Below, in pieces: positions 1 to 9,745 of a stretch of DNA of 64,000 nt. The notes under the pieces are model-generated. The model had not been told where the DNA came from, ran no database searches, and saw only the letters and a list, made by a program, of their open reading frames with translations. The position numbers and the translations under genes are program-made. Numbering within the stretch: position 1 is the stretch's first letter; each line of letters opens with the position of its first letter. Source of the stretch: Symbiodinium sp. CCMP2592 (taxonomy: Eukaryota > Sar > Dinophyceae > Suessiales > Symbiodiniaceae); the NCBI GenBank assembly GCA_905221615.1, contig CAJNDT010003112.1:1344001-1408000 (forward strand), read 5' to 3'.

Positions 1-55
1 ATCGCATTTATGGTTTAGAGACGAGGGTGGTTTCAGGCTCCGAGCTGCTTCTAAG

Positions 56-169
56 TACTTAAAGGATCATGGGGCTCAGTGACCAGGGTCATAATAAGGG
101 TAACTATACTGATAACCCCAATCAAGGTACTTATAACCTTACTTACTACGTCCCATGTTCCTCCAAGTA
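56..169. repeat. Palindromic MITE-like element, family A
   Basis: The left end reads TACTTAAAGGATCATGGG and the right end is its imperfect inverted complement, ending in CATGTTCCTCCAAGTA. The two arms carry a 'GGGTAACTATAC'/'GGTACTTATAACC' interior. There is no coding capacity. Copies of the same family lie at 719, 2299, 31391, 42249, 42561, 56306 and 58997. Short non-autonomous DNA transposon is the likeliest class. Confidence 0.8.
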
Positions 170-560
170 CAATTGCGTCTTTCGAAGGCTTGCTGGGCCA
201 GGATGAAGGCCTCCATGAAAAGCACTTCTTTCTGCAAGTAGTGAGTATGAGATCATATACCTTCTTCTGTGCCAGGTCCACGAAGACGCAGGGCCAATGA
301 TGAAAAGCATGGCAGTCGGCGGCGAAGCCGACCCAATCTGACTCACTGCACATAGCTTGTTGTCCTTGAGCCCGGAGACTTTGTAGCCGGCAAGGTCCGC
401 ACGTTTGCGACGACGTGCTGCAAGTCCAGGCGATGTGTCAATGTGGGGACTATCTGGCAGAATGCATCATGGCCGTCAGCTAAGGTTACTAGTTGGGGGT
501 CTACGTTGTATGTAGAGACTGAGTTCCGTTGGGAAAATTCGTCAGAAGGGCACTCAACTC

Positions 561-622
561 CTAAACCCTAAACCCTAAAACCCTAAAACCCTAAACCCTA
601 AACCCTAAAACCCTAAAACCCT
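561..622. repeat. Interstitial telomere-type array (CCCTAAA)n
   Basis: About nine units of CCCTAAA and CCCTAAAA in a row. The heptamer is the plant-type telomere repeat, also reported for dinoflagellates. It lies inside the window between other repeats, so it is either interstitial or part of a degenerate subtelomere. Confidence 0.85.
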
Positions 623-718
623 GAACGCTCCGAACACCCAAATCGCAACGCCCGACCCCGAAGCCCCGAGTCCCTGCGCCAAACGTCACCCCTATCCTGA
701 ACCCTAAGCCCTAAACCC

Positions 719-842
719 TACTTGGGGGATCATGGGACTTAGTAAGTAGGGTTATAAGTACCCTAATTGGGGTTGTAAGTAATTATGAGTACAGTTACCC
801 TAATTATATCCCTAGTTACTAAGTCCCATGATCCTTTAAGTA
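719..842. repeat. Palindromic MITE-like element, family A
   Basis: Opens TACTTGGGGGATCATGGGACTT and closes with the inverted AAGTCCCATGATCCTTTAAGTA. Compared with the 56-169 copy it is in the opposite orientation and has a longer loop ('gtaattatgagtacag'). Confidence 0.8.
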
Positions 843-1364
843 GACCCCTAACCTGAACCCTACGCCTGGATCAAGAAACCAGTGCACTCGGGGAGGCCTC
901 AGAGAAACCTGAAGACCCGAGACCCTAAAACAAAAAGGCCCGAAAAACCGGGTGCCCTGGTATGGCGCCCTGATGTTTCCCTTCAACTTCAACACTACAA
1001 AGCAAACCCTCATGAAGCCTTACCTGACCTCAAAACACCAGAGTCACTTCACATAAACCCGGCATACAACCCCACAACTAAAGCCCTCCTGCCGTCCTGC
1101 CATCTCCGGACGGATGCTGCGGCAACGCAGGCGCTTGTTGTCGCAGTAGTCTCCGCAATTTCCTCCGTAGGGCTTCTGACTTCGACATTAGGGCTTGGGA
1201 GTTTTGGCTTACTAAGGTTTCTAGGGTATAGGATGAACCGAGCCCTAAAACCCAAACACTTTGAAAATTCTGAGGGTTTGAAGGAGTTTTGGCTTTGGGG
1301 GTGTTGGGAAACCCCAAACCCTGAGCTCTAAACCCAGAAACCCGAAGGAGGGGGTAAGAAAGAT

Positions 1365-1492
1365 AGAAGATGACTAGACAGGTAGATACCTAGGTAGGTA
1401 GGTAGATAGATACGAGATAGACAGATAGACAGACAAGTAAACGGCCAGACGGACAGATAGAAAGATGATAGATCGGCAGATAGACAGCTAGT
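1365..1492. repeat. Degenerate GATA/GACA tetranucleotide tract
   Basis: Runs of TAGA, GACA, AGGT and GATA units (for example 'ggtaggtaggtagatagata' and 'gatagacagatagacagaca') form a degraded tetranucleotide microsatellite with no coding potential. Confidence 0.8.
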
Positions 1493-2298
1493 GTACGGTT
1501 TGCCATAGGCTGATAGGGTTTGAGGTTTACAAAGAGTTTAGGCCCTCAGCCTCGTGTAGGTTTAGGCAAAAACCATGTAGGGTTCTGGGTCTATACAATT
1601 TTTTCAAGTTTTTGTTGTAAAGGGTAATGTAAGGTGCAGGTTTCTAAGCTTCAGCCAGAATTCGAAGGCACCATTTCTTGGATGCTTGGCACTCAACGCC
1701 AGTCACCACCTGCGGCATCAGGGTGTTTGGTGTTCAGAGCCTATGAAGCCTCAAGAAAAGCGTTGATCCCCGCCACAAGCCCTAAACACGAAAGTAGGGC
1801 CCTAAAACAGCACATAAGCAAAAACAAGGATAGGGATAGCCCATATAAACCCCCTCAAAGGGATATCCCCGTAAAATGCTTATGCTAATGCGCTTTTTGG
1901 GTCCCTAATAAGGCGTGCCAGCAACTAGTATGAGGACTGCGCAGCGGGCATTTCATCCAGGCCATGGCTCTTAAAGCCGTAGATCCGCACACCAGCATGT
2001 AGCAGAAGATTCTAGCGCCTGAAATAATGAGACGGAAACCTCAACATCGTGCCACCAGCAAAACACAGCTCCTTGGTTCTGAACCGAACAATAGAAATTA
2101 ACCCATACGGCCCCGCACACCCCCTCAACCCCCAGATGTACAGCGGCTGAATCATTGTAACAAGGCGTCGGGTGAGTATTGGGCCCTAGAATTTAGAATT
2201 GTGGTCTGCCTCCGGATAACCGTACGAAAGCTTCAAGCCACAGAATGAGCCCTGAAGCCCCAAAGCTCTAAGCTCAAACGGCAAAACTTTACAAACCA

Positions 2299-2493
2299 TA
2301 CTTAAAGAATCATGGGACTTAGTAACTAGGGTTATAATTAGGGTAACTATACTTATAACCCCTATTAAGGTACTTATAACCTTACTTACTAAGTCCCATG
2401 ATCCTGCAAGTAGACCCAAAACCCTAATCCCTATAGATCCCTTTAAGGAGCCCTTTAAGAACCCTTACTAAGTCCCATGATCCTCCAAGTACG
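2299..2493. repeat. Composite family A element (long arm plus short arm)
   Basis: A full family A palindrome (2299-2412) is followed directly by a second segment that ends in another copy of the terminal sequence ACTAAGTCCCATGATCCTCC. The linker reads 'gacccaaaaccctaatccctatagatccc'-like text. The same composite order occurs at 58997-59210, and inverted at 42249-42464, so the composite itself seems to have been copied. Confidence 0.75.
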
Positions 2494-2658
2494 CACCCCC
2501 TCCTCAACCTTCAGTCCTTAAGTAAATTCTAAAGCCGCAAACGAGTGAAAGGGGAAGCGACGAGGGCACCGGGGTGTATCCATGTCCGATGCCAAAGATC
2601 CCTAAACCCATAAAGCCCGAACCATAAACCCCACTAAAGATCCCAACAAGAACTAGGA

Positions 2659-2735
2659 GTAACCTAGGTATTGGGTAACTTTATAAGGAACCTAGGACTA
2701 CAAAAAGGGAATAAGGGTAGTACTGGGCATCCTAG
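2659..2735. repeat. Short dispersed repeat, family G
   Basis: The core 'ggaacctaggactacaaaa' followed by 'agggaataagggtagtact' recurs almost unchanged at 55161-55229. Weaker relatives in the opposite orientation may lie near 33250-33330 and 45010-45090. The ends are not well defined. Confidence 0.5.
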
Positions 2736-2851
2736 ACAAGGCTATTTTGGCACACCTCCTAGACCCCGGAAGTCCTCCAGCCGACCTGAGCAAGACTGAA
2801 ATCTCCTGGGTTCCTTGCCATGAATTCCACATAAAATTTCCGTAAGCATCT

Positions 2852-2953
2852 GGGAGTTTCAGAAAATTGGGGGTACCTTATTTGGGGGTCCTTATAATCA
2901 GGATCCTACTGTTTAGGGTACTATATTAGGGTCCCCTATTTTCGGAGACTCCC
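2852..2953. repeat. Palindromic MITE-like element, family B
   Basis: The arms are GGGAGTTTCAGAAAATTGGG and the inverted CCTATTTTCGGAGACTCCC, with TACC/GGTAC and GGATCCT interior blocks. This is one of about ten copies in the window; this one has one arm mutated (CAG for CCG). Confidence 0.8.
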
Positions 2954-3462
2954 ATTTCCCTTAGTAACGTTTTTCGGAAAATTATCCCTGTGCCCTCCTA
3001 GAAAGCCGGGGTGTGAGCCTTACCCTCTGGGCAGTCCATGCCTCAGTGAGCGAGGGATGGACGACAGTTGAGGCTTGGTGAAGGCACCGGAATAGGGTTT
3101 AGGGGGTACAGTACATCCCTAAACCCCAAACTCCTAAGCCGTAGAAGGCAAAATCTTGACAGCTCTACTACTAAGTTTGGGTGTTCTTCGGGGGAACGGC
3201 TTCCCAAACCTATCTTCCACACACTCGTTTTGAGGGTTGGATCCTTGGGGGCTGGATCAGGGGGGTTTGAAGGCCAAAACCAATTTCCTCAATAGTGCAG
3301 TTCAATATACCGATTTAAGGTTTCAAGCTGTTGTAGTATTAGCTTATTTATGTATTTTATTAGGAATTTCAGTGCCGGGGGCACGGCCGTTGACCAAAAC
3401 ATTTTAAAGCACACTGGGAAGCCAGCGTGAGGAAACCCTTTTTTGCCAAACATTTTTGCATT

Positions 3463-3518
3463 TGTCCAAGCCGGATGTATTGAGCGATGGTGTTCGCTTC
3501 TGTCCAAGCCGGATGTGT
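3463..3518. repeat. Left boundary: duplicated 16-mer with candidate terminal inverted repeat
   Basis: TGTCCAAGCCGGATGT occurs twice, at 3463-3478 and 3501-3516. The second copy, extended to TTCTGTCCAAGCCGG, is the inverted partner of 26697-26711. Two subterminal copies at one end would fit a protein-binding end, but this is inference. Confidence 0.45.
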
Positions 3519-3548
3519 TGGAAGCTGAAACGTGGTCCTTTGTCACGT

Positions 3549-3612
3549 GCCACTGCTTGGTTGGCTTGGTTGCTTGGTTGGCTTGCTTGGCTTGCTTGGC
3601 TTGCTTGGCTTG
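3549..3612. repeat. GCTTG/GCTTGGTTG short tandem repeat
   Basis: About a dozen units of GGCTTGCTT and GGTTGGCTTG in tandem. The open frames across it are low-complexity translations (Leu-Ala-Trp-Cys) and are not taken as genes. From 3613 to 4196 I see no supported gene. Confidence 0.8.
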
Positions 3613-4196
3613 GTTCGACTCGCCCTACCCATCCTGCACGCCCAAGCTCAGAGTGGTCTTAGAGACCGCTCCAGTCGGGCTCGGACCACGTGAGCAATGG
3701 GTCCTTGATCCGTGCGGGACAGCGTCGCTGGCCGGGCGCTGGGGATTTACTCTGTGTGCTGCTCGCCTGTCCAGCCAGGTGGTGTGTCCGCCGCGGGGTG
3801 AAATGCACACAGATTGCAGGGAAGGCCTCGCTACTATTAATAAATACTATGCCACGTACCCACACCACGGTCGAAATATTAACTTCGATCACTGCTGCTT
3901 GCCGGCATGGCCCCGCATGGCATCTTATGCTGTGCCTCATTGACAGGTCTTCAGTAACCGGCGCGTTGCGCAGCGATTCCGGTGCACTCGATGACGAGCA
4001 TGACCTGTCCTCTTGCGGGCCGGTATGCAAGGCAATCGGATTTCAGCGCTCCGCATAGGGCAAAGACGGCGCATACTCAGCAGGGTGACCCCATCTTGGC
4101 CGAATGGGGGTGGCATTTAAAGAAGTCTCCAGTCCGCATGACTGTCAGAGCACACTCGTGTTTGCAAAGACGCTGGGGAGGCCGTTACTGTGTCGG

Positions 4197-4638
4197 CATG
4201 GCATTGCTTGGCTTGGTTGATTCGATTCTGCAGTGGCATCAATTCTGGTAGCATCAATCAATTGTGGTAGTCAGCATGGCATTGCTTGGCTTGGTTGATT
4301 CGATGCTGCAGTGGCATCAATTCTGGTAGCATCAATCAATGTCAATGGTGGTAGTCAGCATGGCATTGCATGGCTTGATTGCTTCGATTGTTGCGGTGGC
4401 ATCTGATTCGATTTTGCGGTGGCATCAATTCTGATACCATCAGTTCTGGTAGCAGCAACTGTGGTAGTCAGCATGGCATTGCTTGGCTTGGTTGATTCGA
4501 TTTTGCAGTGGCATCAATTCTGGTAGCATCAGTTCTGGTAGCATCAATTTGTCAATTGTGGTAGCAACAATTGTGGTAGCGCTAATTGTGGTAGCATGAT
4601 TTGCGGTAGTATAACTATTGTGGTAGCATCAATGGCAA
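4197..4638. repeat. Degenerate minisatellite with TGGTAGCATCAAT units
   Basis: Repeat starts at 4197, 4275, 4359 and 4472 each begin CATGGCATTGC(T)TGG, continue GATTCGAT..TGCAGTGGCATCAATTCTGG and end in iterated 'tagcatcaat' and 'aattgtggtag'. Unit length drifts from about 78 to 113 bp. The 3' part decays into simple TGGTAGCA repeats up to 4635. Confidence 0.8.
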
Positions 4639-5050
4639 GGTCTGCCTGGCATGTTTTGACAGAGCCGGGGGGGGGGCAGGGCTGGCATGAAATTTGCATT
4701 TTGCCAGGTGAAGTCGTTTCAGAAGGCATGTGAGTGATATTTGCGCGGAAGGCTCAGTGAGTGTGTGTGTGTGTGTGTGTGTGTCAGCTTGCTTGGTGAT
4801 TGATTGTGAGCCCCTTGTAACCTAATGCTGCAGTTCTGGCTCAAGTGGTCTGCCTGGCATGTTTTGACAGAGCCGGGGGGGGGGCAGGGCTGGCATGAAA
4901 TTTGCATTTTGCCAGGTGAAGTCGTTTCAGAAGGCATGTGAGTGATATTTGCGCGGAAGGCTCAGTGAGTGTGTGTGTGTGTGTGTGTCAGCTTGCTTGG
5001 TGATTGATTGTGAGCCCCTTGTAACCTAATGCTGCAGTTCTGGCTCAAGT
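4639..5050. repeat. Tandem duplication of about 205 bp containing (GT)n
   Basis: Copy 1 is 4639-4846 and copy 2 is 4847-5050. They are essentially identical from GGTCTGCCTGGCATG to GCAGTTCTGGCTCAAGT and differ only in the length of the internal GT run. The duplication looks recent. Each copy ends in TGGCTCAAG, the 3' end of the dinoflagellate spliced leader. Confidence 0.9.
5036..5050 (+). other. Possible relict spliced-leader 3' end before a start codon
   Basis: GTTCTGGCTCAAGT ends six bases before the ATG at 5057. The dinoflagellate spliced leader ends ATTTTGGCTCAAG. Nine terminal bases match, with partial agreement upstream. The same sequence also ends the first tandem copy (4832-4846). 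The match is short and may be chance. Confidence 0.3.
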
Positions 5051-5056
5051 TGTGCT

Positions 5057-5272
5057 ATGTCGAGTGTGGCCCTCCAGCATCTCCCTGAGGAATTGTGTCT
5101 CGAGGAGCAGGGCCAGGATCTCCGGAAAGCACAGCAAGCAATCTACTTGCTCTATTTGCTCTGCCCGAGAAAGGCTGTTGATCTTGTGACACCTGCAGTA
5201 CATTTCAGACAATTTCCAATTGAGAATAATTTGCTACCTGACATGTCATTGTTTCAATGCAACAACATTTGA
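5057..5272 (+). CDS. Hypothetical small protein, 71 aa
   Basis: The frame opens with a real ATG at 5057, just after the duplicated repeat and the spliced-leader-like TGGCTCAAG, and closes with TGA at 5270-5272. The product begins MSSVALQHLPEELCLEEQGQ and is rich in Leu, Gln and Glu, so a short helical protein or a first exon is possible. No family is recognised. It is the first of a series of plus-strand frames. Splicing into downstream sequence cannot be excluded, because several introns in this block are under 100 bp. Confidence 0.35.
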   Translation: MSSVALQHLPEELCLEEQGQDLRKAQQAIYLLYLLCPRKAVDLVTPAVHFRQFPIENNLLPDMSLFQCNNI

Positions 5273-5469
5273 GGAGAGCTTTCAAACGGGGAAGAGACGG
5301 CATCCAGAAACCAGAAGCCTGGATTCTGTCAGCCTGTAACAAGAACGTTAGAGAGCACTTTGGCAAAGATTGATGCAGCCCTTTTTTTTGGCGCTTAAAC
5401 TTTCATCATTACAATTCCGTGTTCATTCGAGGCACAATCAAAGCTTGGGGATAGCATACAGCCAATTCG

Positions 5470-6045
5470 ATGTCGGGAACTACGGCAGCAAGAAAAGTTC
5501 CGGTGACTTGGGGCGGGGCAAAGAAGAAGACGACTCGGACGATTGGGGACGCAAGTGGAAGGACCCCGAGAGAAACAAGAGACCACGAACCGGCTATTGA
5601 TGCTACTGATGACGATGTGAGCTCTATTGACAACCCGAGCTCTTCGACAGCTGCTTTCTGCTCCAACACTTCGAGGTCAGTTTTGGTGGGCGGCAAAACC
5701 TACGTTTGGCCGAAGAGAGTGGTGATCGTTGGTTATGGGGTTGCCGCCCATGGAAATCGTCCATCACCTCAGATGGCAGACTTGTTGGAGAGGTTGGACA
5801 AGGAAAGTAACTTTTCTAACAAATGGGAGGTTCGCTTGCAGGTGCAAATGCACGTGTCGAAGCTTCATGACATTTGTACATTTTTCATTCATTTCAGTTT
5901 CACTCAATTGACAATTGAGGGCAGTGACAGTGACAGTCATGGATGGAAGCCAAGGGAGGCCAAAGGAGGAAGGTTTGGCAGAGAATGTGGCCTATACGCG
6001 CATATCATGGAACAGGTGCCTGGTCGAACAGGTGTTGCTTCATGA
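5470..6045 (+). CDS. Hypothetical protein, possibly spliced
   Basis: The ATG at 5470 opens a basic then acidic frame (MSGTTAARKVPVTW, KKKTTRT, then AIDATDDDVSSID) followed by a plausible helical stretch PQMADLLERLDKESNFSNKWE near residues 100-120. Beyond that the translation turns hydrophobic (CTFFIHFSF), and 'cttgcaggtg' and 'catttcag' near 5835-5900 suggest an intron, so the C-terminal part is uncertain. An overlapping frame ending at 5600 (GRGKEEDDSDDWGRKWKD) is also composition-plausible, so the true frame upstream of 5600 is unsettled. No family is recognised. Confidence 0.4.
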   Translation: MSGTTAARKVPVTWGGAKKKTTRTIGDASGRTPRETRDHEPAIDATDDDVSSIDNPSSSTAAFCSNTSRSVLVGGKTYVWPKRVVIVGYGVAAHGNRPSPQMADLLERLDKESNFSNKWEVRLQVQMHVSKLHDICTFFIHFSFTQLTIEGSDSDSHGWKPREAKGGRFGRECGLYAHIMEQVPGRTGVAS

Positions 6046-6214
6046 ATCGAGTTGTATAATAATTAATTTTAATTTTAATAAGAATTCACCCTAATGACCG
6101 AGGTGTATAGTCATCCCGCAGCGCTCAAGACGCTCCACCTCATCCTCAATTTTCCCGACAAGTTGCTCAGGCTTCTCGAGTCTTTGAATGCTGAAGGTCT
6201 TGGAGGTTTTTTTT

Positions 6215-6314
6215 NNNNNNNNNNNNNNNNNNNNNNNNNNNNNNNNNNNNNNNNNNNNNNNNNNNNNNNNNNNNNNNNNNNNNNNNNNNNNNNNNNNNNN
6301 NNNNNNNNNNNNNN
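6215..6314. other. Assembly gap of 100 N
   Basis: Exactly 100 N between 'ggtttttttt' and 'aaacct'. The round number marks an unsized scaffold join. Any frame across it is artificial, and the real distance between the 5470 and 6553 genes is unknown. Confidence 0.99.
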
Positions 6315-6552
6315 AAACCTGAGCTATTGCCGAAATTGTCCTTTATCCAGTGATGCTTGTGGAAATGAATTGCATGTCCATGAATTGTGTCACAATTGTC
6401 GTGTCTCAGATCAATTGTGAAGCGCTGAGAACTGGACGGTTCTAAATCTGGAGCAAGGAAGGATCTTGAACAGTAGCAACTCAATCGTTGATTGAGTCAG
6501 CGGATAGCTCCAGTGACAATGGGCTGGACAGTTTCAAGGAAACAGCAGAATC

Positions 6553-7593
6553 ATGCAAAGGGGCCGTAGCCGGAGCAATTCGCCCTTGCAGCCGCCGTTG
6601 CCGCCGCCGTTTAATCATGATAATTTCAATTGGCGTCGCTTTTCCAGGAGCAGATCCAGCAGCCCTCGAAGCCCACTCCCCCCGTGGTCCGAGTCCAACC
6701 GATCCGACACGCCGGAGAGACTGCGCATTTATTACGGAAGAAACAGGCTTCGTTTTTACAGGACGAATCTCAATGGTTACGTTTTGTCCGGCTGGGAGGA
6801 GGAGCGCATGAGACGACTCAGGGCAAACAATCCGCCAATTTTGCCACAGGAACGCCCCATATTGATCGATCATGTTTTGCATTATGATGTCAATCGTCCT
6901 CTTTGGAGGCACGAGTATCCGTGGCGACCAGTGCGATGGCGAATCAACCGCCTTGACCGCCATGACGATATGAACAAACAAGAGGGTGCAATGTCGGTAC
7001 ACCATCTAGTGAATTTGCAAGATGGTTACTATTGGCTTCATGTGACTCACGAGTTGCTCACTGTGGACTGCCTTTGCAATTTTCGGACAACTTGCCGTCG
7101 TGCTCGCAGATGCTGGGTTATGAGTGAACCGGAGCTGGTCAGGAGGTGGATGCGGCACTGCCTCAGGACACTCGTTCACTCTCAGAGGAATATCGATTAT
7201 GTTCGCGGGCTGGAAAGAGCCGACAGCTGGGTTGTGCTCCAGAGCAACATGTGGGACGAAGCACAAGAGTACGGGGTAGAGTTTGCTTCATATATCATCC
7301 ACGCAAGTCGTCGCAGCTATTTCCATCGGAACGAGCACTTTTCCCTGACCCGCCCGACCCATCAGATTCTGCACATTCCTGGCACGCGCGGTCGGCGTGT
7401 TTTTCCTCCAGATGAACCGCGGGAAGAGCCTGCATCAGATCCTGACAGTGCGGCTGAGAGAGAGCTACGTGCACATCGTCCGGAGGAAGAGCCTGACACA
7501 GATCGTGACAGTGTGGATGAGACAGATTTAGATGATGGATGGCGGCTCTGGCGGGAAGAAGCCAGACGACTGCAAGTGAACAATGACAATTGA
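6553..7593 (+). CDS. Hypothetical Arg/Trp-rich protein, 346 aa
   Basis: This is one of the longest uninterrupted frames in the block, with ATG at 6553 and TGA at 7591-7593. The N-terminus is Arg/Ser/Pro-rich and disordered (about residues 1-55). A Trp/Arg-rich central part follows (LWRHEYPWRPVRWRINRLDR near 115-135), then a His/Cys-containing region (LLTVDCLCNFRTTCRRARRC near 165-185). The acidic tail carries an imperfect repeat (EEPASDPDSA / EEPDTDRDSV, about residues 290-325). The Cys pair region might bind metal. No known family is recognised. Two CAATTG motifs follow within 20 bases of the stop. Confidence 0.6.
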   Translation: MQRGRSRSNSPLQPPLPPPFNHDNFNWRRFSRSRSSSPRSPLPPWSESNRSDTPERLRIYYGRNRLRFYRTNLNGYVLSGWEEERMRRLRANNPPILPQERPILIDHVLHYDVNRPLWRHEYPWRPVRWRINRLDRHDDMNKQEGAMSVHHLVNLQDGYYWLHVTHELLTVDCLCNFRTTCRRARRCWVMSEPELVRRWMRHCLRTLVHSQRNIDYVRGLERADSWVVLQSNMWDEAQEYGVEFASYIIHASRRSYFHRNEHFSLTRPTHQILHIPGTRGRRVFPPDEPREEPASDPDSAAERELRAHRPEEEPDTDRDSVDETDLDDGWRLWREEARRLQVNNDN

Positions 7594-7687
7594 ACGACAA
7601 TTGAGTTTCACTGACTGGGACTGACAAGTCTGGAAATGAAGTCCCCCAGTTTTTGCTTGGCCTTGGCTGAGAAGACTTGACTCAATT

Positions 7688-8008
7688 GTGTTACACTCCC
7701 CAATTGTGGAAACACTTCAGCAAACATTTAGCTCCTGCTGTGGTCTGAGGCGAACCAGCTTGAGAAGAGCACTTGGCCGGGGCCCAGAACTCACAACTGT
7801 TGTGTTTGATTCATATATTGCATTTGATCTGCTGTCTAAGTCTATTCAAGTCCTGCAAGATTGGTGGTGTGGACCTCTGTCTGGGTTTGTTTCACATGTT
7901 GTCAGTTCCTCTAGAGAATCTGATGGTGCTGTTGAGATTGCTCCAAAAACCATCAGAGCATCACAAGAGGAAACAGTATGGGCAGTCATCCAGTGGGACT
8001 TTGCCTGA
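7688..8008 (+). CDS. Possible exon or small protein, unrecognised
   Basis: An open stretch of 106 codons with no early ATG (first codon GTG) ends at 8008. The translation has a balanced composition (ELTTVVFDSYIAFDLLSKSI, then IRASQEETVWAVIQWDFA). It could be an internal exon, but I cannot place splice sites convincingly. Complementary-strand frames here look poorer. Confidence 0.25.
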   Translation: MLHSPIVETLQQTFSSCCGLRRTSLRRALGRGPELTTVVFDSYIAFDLLSKSIQVLQDWWCGPLSGFVSHVVSSSRESDGAVEIAPKTIRASQEETVWAVIQWDFA

Positions 8009-8168
8009 CTAAACAGTGTCAGTGCAAAGAGCATCATCTGGAATGGCACAGCTCTCCTTCAAGGTAATGAGTGCAATTGTCCTGCAGGCTTCTTCCGACC
8101 TGGACACCCAGAAGCTCTTCTTCGCCGTGTCCTAAGCAGCCAAGCCTAGTTCAGACTGTCAAACCCGG

Positions 8169-8576
8169 ATGCATGTTGGCAAATTGTCTTGGGAGCTGTC
8201 AGGCTCAGAATGCAGTTTCACAATAGTTTTCGAAGTATCACATGACATGACTGAAGCCATGTTGAAACAGCGAAAGCGAAAGGCTGCAGAAGCGGGTCTG
8301 ACCTTTGCCGCACAAAACTTTCGGGTGGATATTGTTATGGATCCTGATTGGGTGAACAATTTCCAAGGATATTCGAGTCACTTGGTGGTTTCGAGTACTG
8401 ACTTGATCGACCGAGTCAAGTACAAGATTGCAACAGAGCTCTGGACTATTCACCACAGGTGGCTGAAGCCGGACACATTCCATCTTGTACAATGTGAGAT
8501 TCATCTGCCATACTACTTTCCGGTGACAAGCTATGCCACAGGTCATGTTGTGAGAATTGTTCGTAGTAATCCTTAG
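8169..8576 (+). CDS. Hypothetical protein, 135 aa
   Basis: ATG at 8169, stop TAG at 8574-8576. The product has mixed alpha/beta composition: a beta-like start (CSFTIVFEVSHDMTEAML), a basic patch KQRKRK near residue 35, and FRVDIVMDPDWVNN and HLPYYFPVTSYATGHVVRIV toward the end. It looks like a compact globular domain rather than a repeat translation. No family is recognised. The next supported frame begins 545 bp downstream. Confidence 0.5.
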   Translation: MHVGKLSWELSGSECSFTIVFEVSHDMTEAMLKQRKRKAAEAGLTFAAQNFRVDIVMDPDWVNNFQGYSSHLVVSSTDLIDRVKYKIATELWTIHHRWLKPDTFHLVQCEIHLPYYFPVTSYATGHVVRIVRSNP

Positions 8577-9121
8577 ATTGACAAGGTTTCACTGCCACTG
8601 ATGAATGTCTGTGTGTGCAAAACAGAATTGGCAGAACAGTGTAGTTCGGCAAATTGTGCATGTCTGCAGATGTGTTCGAGTTAATAGTCGTGCAGCTCGG
8701 CAGCAGAAGTCTGGCCCTACCAAGAGGGGTGACCACCCGCTCCAGTCACCCTTTCACACCGCTGGCCGGGTGTGGGGCACCCAGGGCCTGTGCTAATAAG
8801 CACAGCACTGCTGTGGCCAACAGGTTGGGGGTGCAACCTGAGCAGGACAATGAGCTAATGTGCTTGCTGGCAGTGCTTCCACAATGAGTGTGGGAACCCA
8901 CACCGTGGCGGCCCTTGGGTTAGTTTGGGAGGCCGTTCTGCATGATTATTAAGTCTGGCTTATTGGTTTTTTTTCATTGTGTCCCAATAAATAATGCAGT
9001 GTATAGTCTCCTGTTCAAATTTCTTGACCTGCCGGTAATGCTTTGGTATGTGAGTGGAATTGAACCATTCTGCAGGTTTGTGGCTTCAAGCGTATTGCCA
9101 GTCCTACTTAGTGAGCACAGC
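8577..9121. other. Intergenic, nothing supported
   Basis: Short overlapping open frames on both strands, none with convincing composition. The end of the stretch (about 8942-9121) is in frame with the next gene but translates as a hydrophobic, Phe/Val-rich segment and is more likely leader or intron. Confidence 0.5.
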
Positions 9122-9433
9122 ATGTCGCAACATTCAGTGGAGAGGGTTCTGGAGAGGAGAGCAGAGCGTGCCGACGCTCTTCTGCGGGTCTTGGCGGAGG
9201 TGGCGACAGAATCTCCTGCGTCTGAGTCATCAGCTGTGTCATCGAATAGCCCGGGCTTTGTTGAATTTGGCAACAACCCACAATTTTGGCGATTGCTGAG
9301 TGAGTTCATCACAAGCACTGATGAAGCCATTATTTCCTTACGGAATCGTGTCACACAATTGGAAGCAATTGTCAGCTGTGACACAGCATCTCAACGAGAT
9401 GAAGTTCAATCTGATGTTCATCTGAGTGAATGA
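9122..9433 (+). CDS. Hypothetical coiled-coil-like protein, about 103 aa
   Basis: The start is taken at the ATG at 9122 (MSQHSVERVLERRAERADAL) rather than upstream, because the preceding codons translate as an unrelated hydrophobic stretch. The product is Glu/Arg/Ala-rich and helical at both ends: ERRAERADALLRVLAEVATE near residues 9-30, and TSTDEAIISLRNRVTQLEAI near 65-90 with heptad-like spacing. A Ser-rich linker joins them. The stop is TGA at 9431-9433. No family is recognised. Confidence 0.45.
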   Translation: MSQHSVERVLERRAERADALLRVLAEVATESPASESSAVSSNSPGFVEFGNNPQFWRLLSEFITSTDEAIISLRNRVTQLEAIVSCDTASQRDEVQSDVHLSE

Positions 9434-9745
9434 ACTTGGACCTTGCAGAGGTTTCCAAAACACTTCAATGTTTCTTTTCAGTCACTTGCTTTCGCAGTGT
9501 GGACCAGACCAGGAGAACAGTTCCAGAGAGAGTGTGTGCGTGTTTGTCAAAAAGTCTGTGATGTGTACAATTCTTCAGGAAGATGTGCCATGCTTGATCG
9601 GAGACCAGTTGAGTGCTCTCAGAATGTTAAATAGGACACTGTCACCTGTCGGTCTGTGCTGATTCGCAGCATTACTATTTGTCAAGTGAGTCAGTGAAGC
9701 TTCTTTGCAATAGGGCTACTTGCTGCTGCTGGTTCGGCCATTGCA

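Larger units (their letters stand above)
1..3449. other. Left background: gene-free, repeat-rich DNA
   Basis: No frame here looks coding: the longest open frames overlap on both strands and lie in repeats. The sequence is mostly degenerate CCCTAAA-like text ('accctaaa', 'aaccctga') with palindromic elements, which are listed separately. Between 843 and 2298 I see only the tetranucleotide tract and degenerate heptamers. Between 2954 and 3449 I see nothing beyond a gradual change in base texture near 3300-3450. Confidence 0.6.

Noticed and set aside
882..1331. 149-codon plus-strand frame
   Set aside because: No conserved features and overlapping minus-strand frames of similar length; it lies in degenerate heptamer background.
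3443..4251. Several overlapping open frames of 89-166 codons on both strands
   Set aside because: They cross the GCTTG tandem repeat or have shifting, Cys/Arg-rich composition. No frame is better than its rivals.
6094..6420. Open frames on both strands spanning the N run
   Set aside because: They exist only because the 100-N gap is read as coding, so the join is artificial.
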